Source: Bacteroidota bacterium
GTDB taxonomy: Bacteria > Bacteroidota > Bacteroidia > Sphingobacteriales > Sphingobacteriaceae
DNA: 13,032 nt
Assembly (NCBI GenBank): GCA_023427985.1
Contig: JAEYZM010000033.1
Coordinates: 1 to 13,032 of the forward strand
Reading direction: 5' to 3'
Made by a program: the position numbers and the translations under genes. Below the pieces are notes generated by a model. The model saw only the letters and a program-made list of their open reading frames with translations. It had not been told where the DNA came from and did no database searches. Within the stretch, counting starts at the first letter, position 1; every line of letters starts with the position of its first letter. Shown piece by piece: positions 6,913 to 13,032 of this stretch.

Positions 6913-7760
6913 TCAAAGAATGGGTACAAACGTATAATCCTACAACTCTTTATGAAACTGAAATAGCATTAAGAGAAATAATGCAGGAAATTACGTTAGC
7001 AGGCTTATATAGAGCAAATTTTTTTAAGGTTGCAGCTTTTTATGGTGGAACTGCATTGAGAATTTTTCATGGATTGGATAGATTCTCTGAGGATTTGGAT
7101 TTCTCACTTATGCAAAAAAATACAGAATTCGAATTGGAAGAATATATTAAAGATATTGTTGAAGAATTCGAATCTCTTGGGATCAATGTTAGTATAAATA
7201 AAAAAAATAAAACAAATACGACAGCAATTGACTCAGCATTTCTAAAATCGAACACCAGTTTAAATGAGTTAATATTTGAAGGGACTATACCTCAATTAAA
7301 ACTAAATTACAAGCCTAACATAAAGATAAAAATAGAGGTTGATACGAATCCTCCATTGAATTTTGATACTGAAAATCAATTATTATTGAAGCCATTTTCT
7401 TTTTATGTAAACTGTATGACTTTGCCAAATTTATTTGCAGGAAAAATGCATGCATTGTTATTTCGCAAATGGAAAAATAGAGTCAAAGGAAGAGATTGGT
7501 ATGATTTAGAATGGTATATCAGGAAAGGTGTAAAATTAAACTTGAATCATTTCTTGTTAAGAGCAAAAGAAAGTGGGGATTGGAGTTTAGATGAGATGAA
7601 TGAAACTCAATTTTTGGAAATACTTCAATCAAAAATTGAAACAATAAATATTAAAAATGTAAAAGAAGATGTTGCTAGTTTCATACCAGAACAAAATAGA
7701 TTAGATATATGGTCCAATGATTATTTCCTAAAACTTACAAAACTTTTAAAGTTCGAATAA
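6909..7760 (+). CDS. abiEii: AbiEii/AbiGii-family nucleotidyltransferase toxin
   Basis: 283 aa, typical size. DNA polymerase-beta-type nucleotidyltransferase: motif I is FYGGTALRIFHGLDRFSEDLDF, with G46-G47-T48 and S60-E-D62-L-D64. A further acidic motif is IKIEVDTNPP (D145). Motif IV region AGKMHALL (177-184) and VKGRDWYDLEWY (192-203) complete the set, so all catalytic residues look intact and the toxin is probably active. Family members use NTPs, and related enzymes transfer nucleotides to tRNA acceptor ends; AbiEii itself binds GTP. It starts within the abiEi stop codon, and the pair lacks other operon members. AT-rich like its partner. Confidence 0.93.
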   Translation: MIKEWVQTYNPTTLYETEIALREIMQEITLAGLYRANFFKVAAFYGGTALRIFHGLDRFSEDLDFSLMQKNTEFELEEYIKDIVEEFESLGINVSINKKNKTNTTAIDSAFLKSNTSLNELIFEGTIPQLKLNYKPNIKIKIEVDTNPPLNFDTENQLLLKPFSFYVNCMTLPNLFAGKMHALLFRKWKNRVKGRDWYDLEWYIRKGVKLNLNHFLLRAKESGDWSLDEMNETQFLEILQSKIETINIKNVKEDVASFIPEQNRLDIWSNDYFLKLTKLLKFE

Positions 7761-7797
7761 AATTGATCACTTTTATAGTTGTTGTATTAAGTACGAA

Positions 7798-7840
7798 GTA
7801 CAAAGTATTAAATACAAAGACGCATCTTAATACTTTGTAC
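7798..7840. repeat. 14-bp-arm inverted repeat after abiEii, possible terminator or insert boundary
   Basis: GTACAAAGTATTAA (7798-7811) and its exact complement TTAATACTTTGTAC (7827-7840) flank a 15-base loop; GTACGAAGTA just before is a partial extra copy. Continuing rightward is CTAGCTACTAGCTACTAACG, a short tandem repeat (7840-7859). Position 38 bases after the abiEii stop suits transcription termination, but no T-run follows. It could equally be the edge of the acquired abiE segment. Confidence 0.6.
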
Positions 7841-7865
7841 TAGCTACTAGCTACTAACGTTCCCC

Positions 7866-7972
7866 CGCCTTGCGCTGTTGCCGATTGCGGAGCAGGAACT
7901 GTCAACCAAGATGAAAAATAATGCATAAATGAAAGCTTGAATTTAGCAGGTCAACGGCAATGGCGCAAGACG
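7866..7972. other. Long imperfect inverted repeat, attC-like or structured-RNA element
   Basis: CGCCTTGCGCTGTTGCCG (7866-7883) pairs with CGGCAATGGCGCAAGACG (7955-7972) at 15 of 18 positions, with G-U wobble possible at mismatches, enclosing 71 bases that include two similar GTCAAC words. The left end is preceded by CTAACGTTC. Read on the minus strand, the element follows the SRPBCC stop and ends in ...GAACGTTAG, reminiscent of the GTTRRRY end of an integron attC, although the third R is T and no good RYYYAAC partner is seen. It could be a degenerate cassette recombination site, a structured transcript end, or another repetitive element. Confidence 0.45.
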
Positions 7973-7994
7973 TGTGATAGTGGATGGGCTTCTG

Positions 7995-8465
7995 TCAATC
8001 GTTTTCAAGTTTTGTTTTTAATTGCCGTAAATATTTTTTCATATCACTTTTTGCTTTTAATGAAATAATAAATTTTGGCAATCCAAAACCTAAAGCAAAT
8101 TTTACAATGCCTTTGTCGAAACATAATGTGTAAATTACCTCTGTTGAATTGCTTGAAACAGATTTTACTTGTCGTTGAGTTTTTAAATAAAAGTCAGCAT
8201 TTTCTAATGTCTCATAAACCGCTATTTTGTCTTTTTCAAATACTTTACATTCTAACTCAATTAAATTGTTAGGTGCTTTTTTTGACAAGTATGAATATTC
8301 AGATACTAATGAACCTATTCCTAATGTTCCATTAAGTATGGTTCTATTTATCTCTGTTCGCCATAATTTGTCGTTGCTTGGATTGGCAAAGAAGTCAAAA
8401 ACGTTTTCTGCCTTTTTATTTACCACAATTGTCCCTTTTGTAATGATGATTTCTTTATTTGTCAT
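7995..8465 (-). CDS. SRPBCC (START/Bet v1-like) family protein, function unknown
   Basis: 156 aa, soluble, no signal peptide. N-terminal ITKGTIVVNKKAENVFDFFANPSNDKLWRTEI is the first strand plus helix region of the SRPBCC fold, with the W seen in polyketide cyclase/dehydrase-like members. NGTLGIGSLVSEYS and the closing helix SLKAKSDMKKYLRQLKTKLEND also fit. Such proteins form a hydrophobic ligand pocket; ligand and role cannot be read from sequence. It is a lone gene on the opposite strand to abiE and dxs. An attC-like inverted repeat lies 22 bases past its stop and CCACTATCC-type repeats lie upstream, so it looks like a single-gene insert. Start is ATG at 8465; no clear promoter or Shine-Dalgarno is seen in the 77 bases upstream. 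Confidence 0.75.
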   Translation of the reverse strand: MTNKEIIITKGTIVVNKKAENVFDFFANPSNDKLWRTEINRTILNGTLGIGSLVSEYSYLSKKAPNNLIELECKVFEKDKIAVYETLENADFYLKTQRQVKSVSSNSTEVIYTLCFDKGIVKFALGFGLPKFIISLKAKSDMKKYLRQLKTKLEND

Positions 8466-8500
8466 TTTATTTATCGTTGTCTGTTCGATCTTTCGTTGTA

Positions 8501-8546
8501 TTATCCACTATCCTCTAACCACTATCCACTACAACTAGCACACTAG
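8501..8546. repeat. CCACTATCC/CTAGCACACTAG simple-repeat patch
   Basis: TATCCACTATCC, CCACTATCCACTAC and CTAGCACACTAG follow one another between the SRPBCC start and the stop of the T9SS protein. TAGCACACTAG (8536-8546) is the reverse complement of CTAGTGTGCTA at 808-818, and the CCACT words mirror AGTGG words at 855-893, so the same two repeat types co-occur at two distant sites. The right end overlaps the T9SS gene stop codon (8543-8545). Confidence 0.6.
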
Positions 8547-10096
8547 AATTGTATCACAATTCTCCCCACATACTCCCCACACTTCAACACATACATCCCC
8601 GCCTTTTCAATTTTGATTTCAGTTTGTGCCGATGCAGTGCTAAGCACATGCTCTGCTACCAATCTTCCATCGAGCGAATATATTTTCAGAATGCTCTCAT
8701 CGGCATTCGCAGTGTTAAAATTATGTCGAATGTGAACGCAGCCATTGCTCGGATTCGGATAAAATTCTAAAGTTTTTGCTTTTGCATTTTTATCGATTCC
8801 AACAAAATTGCTGAACACAAATTTTGTAGTTTTTTGATATTCAAGATTGCGTGTGTCGTACAATTCTTGTACCATTGATATAAGATGGTCGTCTTGATCG
8901 TAAGTGTTCGTATACAATGCGCTAAAGTCGATGAACAATTGTGTCCCATCCACAGTATATGCGGTGTTCTCTGTTAAGTTTTTGTGCGAGTCGTAACCAA
9001 TATAATGCACATTGCGAAGTACCCACTGATTTTCCCATTGACGTAATCTAATATTGATCGAACCATTACTGTCGATGAACTCATTTTCAATTCTCAAAAC
9101 ATTAGCCATTCTGTTCGAATCTGGTACCCAAACTTGTGCGATGTATTTCTTATAAATATTCTCACTCGAATTGTAATCGCCCGTCCACACATTCCATTCC
9201 AGACTATCGCTTGCGGAATTCAATTCCCAATTGTTACCATTTCTTTGATAAAATAAAATTCGTGTTGCAGTATCTGCTGTGTAAAAAATTTCTGTTCGTT
9301 CCAGCTCGTACCATTGATTCAAATCTCTATCGAAGGAATGGTGTTCCATGGAAGTATTCAAATTGTTCGAGTATGCATAAACCAATTTATAGGTCGTATC
9401 GTAGTTCGATACATCGGGATACCAACCCAAATATTTCAACTCTGTGATACTGTTATTGCTGCCGTATGTTACCTGAGCTTTATAACCAAATTGAGTGACC
9501 CAGATGCCCGAAATCATTACATCGACACGATATTCTGTATTATGTCCCAGCGCATCGTATTCGATCACTGCTCTTTGATCCTCTATCCATGCCGATGTGA
9601 TAGCGTCCCATTTTTTGATGAGGCGTTGAGTGGCAAAGCCCTGACTGTTATACGAAATTTCTTCTCTCGAAACATTTTGAAGTGTTCCAGTTGGGTTGTT
9701 GAATCTCGATATTAAAGTGACACTTAGTTCTTTATTATCCTGCGAATATTCGTATGCATAAATGAAATTTGTTGTGCCATTGGCATCGATGATTTCGTTC
9801 TTCAGAATATTTTTTCGATCGTCGTATTCAAATATATTTCTAAGTGTTAATGTCCAATCGCTAATCGTGTCGTTCCAGTAATACGTAAGCTTTTGCGAAG
9901 GGTAGGATGCCGACTTTAACCAAGCGTTATTTGCATAAAATTGTGAATCCATTTGCTGACTATGCTTGCTCAACATTTTTTCAGCTGGCAAAATAGTCAT
10001 TGGATTTTTGAATTTATTCAATTCCTTGTTGACGTTTGCGTTTGCATTTGCAATCATTAATACTACAAATGCAATGGGTAGTGCGATGTTTCTCAT
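8543..10096 (-). CDS. Secreted protein with T9SS type A sorting domain (paralog 1)
   Basis: 517 aa. N-terminal signal peptide (MRNIALPIAFVVLMIANANA), about 425 residues of repetitive Trp/Tyr-rich body, then a C-terminal T9SS type A (Por secretion) domain from about 445: FYPNPSNGCVHI, KIYSLDGRLV, KAGMYVLKCGEYVGRIVIQF. Predicted path: Sec export, then the type IX system across the outer membrane with surface attachment or release. The body repeats units of roughly 50-60 residues such as WNDTISDWTLTLRNIFEYDD and WDAITSAWIEDQRAVIEYDA, recalling YD/RHS-like beta repeats, but I cannot name a domain or an activity. It is a clear paralog of the next gene (same strand, 72 bp apart); likely co-transcribed or duplicated in tandem. 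Two Ser/Asn-rich stretches but no protease or glycosidase motif seen. Confidence 0.9.
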   Translation of the reverse strand: MRNIALPIAFVVLMIANANANVNKELNKFKNPMTILPAEKMLSKHSQQMDSQFYANNAWLKSASYPSQKLTYYWNDTISDWTLTLRNIFEYDDRKNILKNEIIDANGTTNFIYAYEYSQDNKELSVTLISRFNNPTGTLQNVSREEISYNSQGFATQRLIKKWDAITSAWIEDQRAVIEYDALGHNTEYRVDVMISGIWVTQFGYKAQVTYGSNNSITELKYLGWYPDVSNYDTTYKLVYAYSNNLNTSMEHHSFDRDLNQWYELERTEIFYTADTATRILFYQRNGNNWELNSASDSLEWNVWTGDYNSSENIYKKYIAQVWVPDSNRMANVLRIENEFIDSNGSINIRLRQWENQWVLRNVHYIGYDSHKNLTENTAYTVDGTQLFIDFSALYTNTYDQDDHLISMVQELYDTRNLEYQKTTKFVFSNFVGIDKNAKAKTLEFYPNPSNGCVHIRHNFNTANADESILKIYSLDGRLVAEHVLSTASAQTEIKIEKAGMYVLKCGEYVGRIVIQF

Positions 10097-10106
10097 GCTA
10101 CAATTT

Positions 10107-10132
10107 ACAGAATGCTTTTCCTAGAATTCTGT
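10107..10132. promoter_or_regulatory. Inverted repeat in the leader of T9SS paralog 1
   Basis: Arms ACAGAAT (10107-10113) and ATTCTGT (10126-10132) with a 12-base loop, starting 11 bases before the minus-strand ATG, in the 72-bp gap between the two T9SS genes. It could be a leader hairpin or a weak terminator for paralog 2. Short arms keep this tentative. Confidence 0.25.
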
Positions 10133-10168
10133 GCTTACCAAAACTGATACATAATTTGTATAAAATTT

Positions 10169-11740
10169 TTATGGCTGAATGAAAATACGCACTTGATATC
10201 CATTGTACGATACTAGATATATCCCATGTTGCTTAATACTTAATTCAATTACATCCGAATGTAACTCTGGCAATAGCTCTTGGACCAATTGACCTTGAAC
10301 GTTGTGAATCTTTACAGTTTGATTTTGCTCTAGTGTTGGATTTATTTTAAGATAAACCTTTTCTGTGCTAGGATTAGGATAAATTTCAAAAGTGTTAGCT
10401 AGAAGGTTACTTACATTAACAGCATTACTAACTTTGTAATTGTATTCATATTTAAATTGATTGATTATAGTAGAACTTGGATTGAAGTTGTTTTGTTCTA
10501 TTATCTCTTTCATCCGATTTAAACTGTCGTATGCATTAAGGTAAAGTATAATATCTTCTCGATAGGTAGATCCCTGTAATGAGGTCACTTTATTAGCAGT
10601 AATAGATTTCTGATCGTCGTATACCAATTCGAATCGACGATTTAGTTTCCAATTATTATTTAACCATTCATATTGTTCTGATATTTCAGAATCGTTTTGG
10701 TCTGTTATGCGATAGAAATATTTGGAAGTTTTTTCAAAGGTTAAAGTCGAAGGATTATAATCAGAATTAATAAACTTACTTGGAGTATTTGCTTCGTAAT
10801 TATTCGTGTTTTTCCAGTCTTTCCATTCGACACTATCTAATCTACTTTTTACGAATGCAGTATCATTTCGAAATGCGATATTATCGATTCTAAATGGAGT
10901 AGTGTTACTTGGATTATTATTATCGTAATAAAATAAATTTCTAAAATTCACGATCCAAATTCCTTCTGATGCATCGAAATCCGATGTTTCATTTGAAATT
11001 AATCGTGAATTGAGATCAAATTGATACTCGTATTTTTTATAATTCGCATAAAAAGAAAGTTGGGGATCAAACATTTTGATAATTAATTGCTTGAAATTTC
11101 CATTGTTGTATAGATAATCATAACGTATACCCTCAACAATTTCCCAACCACCAAATGAGTAAATGGAGTATTCGTCAAGCATTACATCTCCTGTGTTGTT
11201 ATATGCATATACTCGTCTCTCTTGATTAATCCAACGTGAATTTACTTTATCCCAGCTACGATCTATTTGAGAAGTCAATAGATTGTTTGAATTGAAGCTG
11301 CGCATATATTGCACCGAGTTTTCAAGTACACCCAATTGATTCAACTCGCGATGTGTTTCTAAAACGAAATTGCCGTTATTGTCAGTTTCAATATCGACTT
11401 GAAACTTCTTTGTGCCATTATTATCAATACTACTATAAGATTTTAAATATCCCATTTCGTTGTGAAACTTATAAATGGTGTTCGATATTTGCCAGTCTGA
11501 ATTATCGACGTTCCATACATACTCTTTAATTTCATTAATGGAATCGTTTAACAGAAATGCTTGTAATTTTTCATTTTTTGAAAATATGTTTTTTGCAATC
11601 TTTAACTGATTTGCTTTTTGCAATTTCTCGATTGGATGGACTTGCTCTTGTACCTTTGAAATAAGATTATTATTTAAATTCTGAGCCTCTGAAAAAGTGT
11701 TAAATAATAATAAGAAGAATAAACAGTTTATGGGTTTCAT
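10169..11740 (-). CDS. Secreted protein with T9SS type A sorting domain (paralog 2)
   Basis: 523 aa. Signal peptide 1-19 (MKPINCLFFLLLFNTFSEA, cleavage before Q20). C-terminal T9SS type A domain from about 453: IYPNPSTEKVYLKI, KIHNVQGQLVQEL, HGIYLVSYNGYQVRIFIQP. The body aligns by eye with paralog 1: WNVDNSDWQISNTIYKFHN against WNDTISDWTLTLRNIFEYDD, SWDKVNSRWINQERRVYAYN against KWDAITSAWIEDQRAVIEYD, and DSVEWKDWKN against DSLEWNVWTG. More Asn/Ile-rich and more AT-rich than paralog 1, so the copies have diverged considerably. Function of the body is unknown; a surface or secreted beta-repeat protein is the safe reading. It is divergent from scpA across 208 bp. Confidence 0.9.
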   Translation of the reverse strand: MKPINCLFFLLLFNTFSEAQNLNNNLISKVQEQVHPIEKLQKANQLKIAKNIFSKNEKLQAFLLNDSINEIKEYVWNVDNSDWQISNTIYKFHNEMGYLKSYSSIDNNGTKKFQVDIETDNNGNFVLETHRELNQLGVLENSVQYMRSFNSNNLLTSQIDRSWDKVNSRWINQERRVYAYNNTGDVMLDEYSIYSFGGWEIVEGIRYDYLYNNGNFKQLIIKMFDPQLSFYANYKKYEYQFDLNSRLISNETSDFDASEGIWIVNFRNLFYYDNNNPSNTTPFRIDNIAFRNDTAFVKSRLDSVEWKDWKNTNNYEANTPSKFINSDYNPSTLTFEKTSKYFYRITDQNDSEISEQYEWLNNNWKLNRRFELVYDDQKSITANKVTSLQGSTYREDIILYLNAYDSLNRMKEIIEQNNFNPSSTIINQFKYEYNYKVSNAVNVSNLLANTFEIYPNPSTEKVYLKINPTLEQNQTVKIHNVQGQLVQELLPELHSDVIELSIKQHGIYLVSYNGYQVRIFIQP

Positions 11741-11827
11741 TTTAAAAAATAGAATAATTTATCGATTTATGGTTTAATTGTAATTAAATAGTATATTCAT
11801 TTATCAATTCACAAATTACGCAAATAT

Positions 11828-11846
11828 TATTCTTTTTAAAAGAATA
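11828..11846. promoter_or_regulatory. AT-only near-palindrome between T9SS paralog 2 and scpA
   Basis: TATTCTTTT, one T, then AAAAGAATA: 9-bp arms in the 208-bp AT-rich divergent spacer (11741-11948). It may be an operator or a terminator-like hairpin. A weak -7 element TATCTTTA lies at 11924-11931, 7 of 8 matching TAnnTTTG, about 18 bases before the scpA ATG. Nothing else is recognisable in the spacer. Confidence 0.3.
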
Positions 11847-11948
11847 TTTTTAAAAATGCCTGAATTGCTAATATTTTATGGCTGAAAGGATTTTTCTTCT
11901 CAATGTTTTAATACTAATTTTTATATCTTTAACCCATTATATATACCG

Positions 11949-12731
11949 ATGAATTGGTTTCAAGAAAAATTTGAGATAAAACTGCCGCAGTTTGAAGGTC
12001 CATTTGACCTCTTGTTGTTCTTTATAGAGCGCGATGAGTTGGACATTTACGATATTCCCATTGCAAAGATTACCAAAGATTTCTTGGAATACATTGAACA
12101 GATGACGGCTTTGAATATAGAGCTGGCATCGGAATTCATTTTAGTAGCTGCACGTTTGATGCAAATTAAAGCGCGCATGTTATTACCTCGTCCGGAAGTG
12201 GATGAAGAAGGTAATGAAGTGGATCCGCGTAAAGACCTTGTTCAAAAATTATTGGAGTACAAAAAGTTCAAAGAAGCATCTTTAGAACTTGAACAAAAAT
12301 TAGAAGAGCGCTACAAACAATTCGAGCGTGGCTTCATACAAAAAGATTTAATTGCCGTTCGCGAAAGTGCTACGCAAGAAGACGAATTGCAAACATTGGA
12401 TTTGTACAAACTCCTCACCGTATATCAACGCGTGATGAACAGGCACAACAACAAACCCGTTGAAGTCCGCCATACCGTAATCCAATATCCATATACCATT
12501 GAAGAGCAGAAAAAACATTTAGCCGATTTAATGGCGACCAATGCACGCATCGATTTCGAATCGGTCATGCTAAATTCCAAAGACCGCGTACAACTCGTTT
12601 ATTCCTTCCTAGCCATCTTAGAAATGTTGCAACAACAAATGATTAAGATATCCATCGGCCTTGGATATAATAACTTCTGGATCGAACCAAGAGCAGAAGG
12701 GGAAGAGTTTACTTATGAGGAAGAGGAATAA
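11949..12731 (+). CDS. scpA: Segregation and condensation protein A (kleisin subunit of SMC-ScpAB)
   Basis: 260 aa, normal size. ScpA bridges the SMC ATPase heads and binds ScpB, forming the condensin that compacts and separates the bacterial chromosome. Visible: the N-terminal signature FEGPFDLLLFFIERDELDIYDIPIAKIT (15-42), which binds the SMC neck; ELASEFILVAARLMQIKARMLLPRP (58-82); an acidic/coiled middle linker; and a C-terminal winged-helix region DRVQLVYSFLAILEMLQQQMIKI ending in FWIEP. Start is ATG at 11949. ScpB is not in the window. The gene is flanked on both sides by members of the T9SS paralog family, an unrelated neighbourhood. Confidence 0.97.
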   Translation: MNWFQEKFEIKLPQFEGPFDLLLFFIERDELDIYDIPIAKITKDFLEYIEQMTALNIELASEFILVAARLMQIKARMLLPRPEVDEEGNEVDPRKDLVQKLLEYKKFKEASLELEQKLEERYKQFERGFIQKDLIAVRESATQEDELQTLDLYKLLTVYQRVMNRHNNKPVEVRHTVIQYPYTIEEQKKHLADLMATNARIDFESVMLNSKDRVQLVYSFLAILEMLQQQMIKISIGLGYNNFWIEPRAEGEEFTYEEEE

Positions 12732-12794
12732 TAATTACATTGATATTACAATTTTCATAAAATTAAGTGCTATATTCATAGTATAAACAATTGT

Positions 12795-13032
12795 ATGAAA
12801 ACAATTCTGATAAATTTTGTACTATGCACATCGATCTTGCTGGTTCAAAAAACGACTGCTACTGCTCAACACATCGGCAATCAAATTTATTCGACTCCTA
12901 ACAGCACTGAAGTGTTTTTTAGTTACAGCTGGAATGAATTCAGCAAAAGCTGGAATCAAAGTTTGAAAGAGGAAATTATTTTTGATTCATTAGGAAGAAA
13001 TGTTCGAAAGTTGAGGTATAATTTTTTAAGTG
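12795..13032 (+). CDS. N-terminus of a third secreted protein of the same repeat family (3'-truncated by window edge)
   Basis: 79 codons from ATG 12795, open to the window end. Residues 1-24 form a signal peptide (MKTILINFVLCTSILLVQKT, ...TATA, cleavage before Q25). The mature start then has SYSWNEFSKSWNQSLKEEII followed by FDSLGRNVRKLRYN, matching the first repeat of the two T9SS paralogs (YYWNDTISDWTLTLRNIFEYDDRKN). It is therefore probably a third paralog, on the plus strand 63 bp after scpA. Whether it ends in a T9SS domain is not visible. An ACAATTGT palindrome (12787-12794) abuts the start codon. Confidence 0.75.
   Translation, partial: MKTILINFVLCTSILLVQKTTATAQHIGNQIYSTPNSTEVFFSYSWNEFSKSWNQSLKEEIIFDSLGRNVRKLRYNFLS

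Noticed and set aside
7761..7994. Additional small gene between abiEii and the SRPBCC gene
   Set aside because: Only very short frames such as ATGAAAAATAATGCATAA; the stretch is explained better by repeats.
8227..8538. Plus-strand frame of 103 codons
   Set aside because: Antisense to the SRPBCC gene and runs into simple repeats.
8545..8563. AGAATTGT-ATC-ACAATTCT hairpin as a terminator
   Set aside because: It overlaps the end of the T9SS coding sequence (codons for IVIQF), has no T-run and short arms; too weak to list as a feature.
9136..9715. Plus-strand frames within T9SS paralog 1
   Set aside because: Antisense to a gene with signal peptide and sorting domain; cysteine- and histidine-rich noise without a family pattern.

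Overview
The window looks like chromosomal DNA of a member of the Bacteroidota. Evidence: two complete secreted proteins with C-terminal type IX secretion (T9SS) sorting domains, a Wzi/RemB-type outer-membrane protein of the Bacteroidota kind, promoter elements of the Bacteroidota form TAnnTTTG (TATATTTG before dxs and before the abiE pair), few Shine-Dalgarno sequences, and moderate to low GC. I cannot place it below phylum level. There are no rRNA or tRNA genes, no recognisable transposase or integrase, and no CRISPR array.

Bases 1-3613 read as the end of a surface-polysaccharide locus. A 5'-truncated UDP-sugar 4,6-dehydratase of the WbpM/FlaA1/CapD type (+) converges on a WecA/TagO-type undecaprenyl-phosphate sugar-1-phosphate transferase (-). 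A divergent Wzi/RemB-like outer-membrane barrel protein follows. Together these could prepare a nucleotide sugar, start the lipid-linked glycan and help anchor or export it.

Bases 3614-8546 form an accessory patch interrupted only by the housekeeping gene dxs. It has three separate inserts with different repeat boundaries: (a) a 124-aa GxxExxY protein (PD-(D/E)XK-like fold) enclosed by GC-rich CGCAGGG arrays whose outer ends are a perfect 17-bp inverted repeat; (b) an AT-rich abiEi-abiEii toxin-antitoxin/abortive-infection pair with a 4-base gene overlap, palindromic candidate operators in front and a 14-bp-arm inverted repeat behind; (c) a single SRPBCC-fold gene on the minus strand, bounded on one side by a long imperfect inverted repeat resembling an integron attC or structured-RNA element and on the other by short CCACTATCC-type repeats also found near base 800.

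Bases 8543-13032 hold two complete, tandem, minus-strand T9SS cargo paralogs and the start of a likely third on the plus strand, wrapped around the condensin subunit gene scpA. The paralogs share a Trp-rich repetitive body that I cannot assign to a function.

The strongest candidates for something under-described are the GxxExxY unit with perfect terminal inverted repeats, whose repeat word also occurs inside the neighbouring outer-membrane protein gene, and the attC-like element beside the SRPBCC gene.
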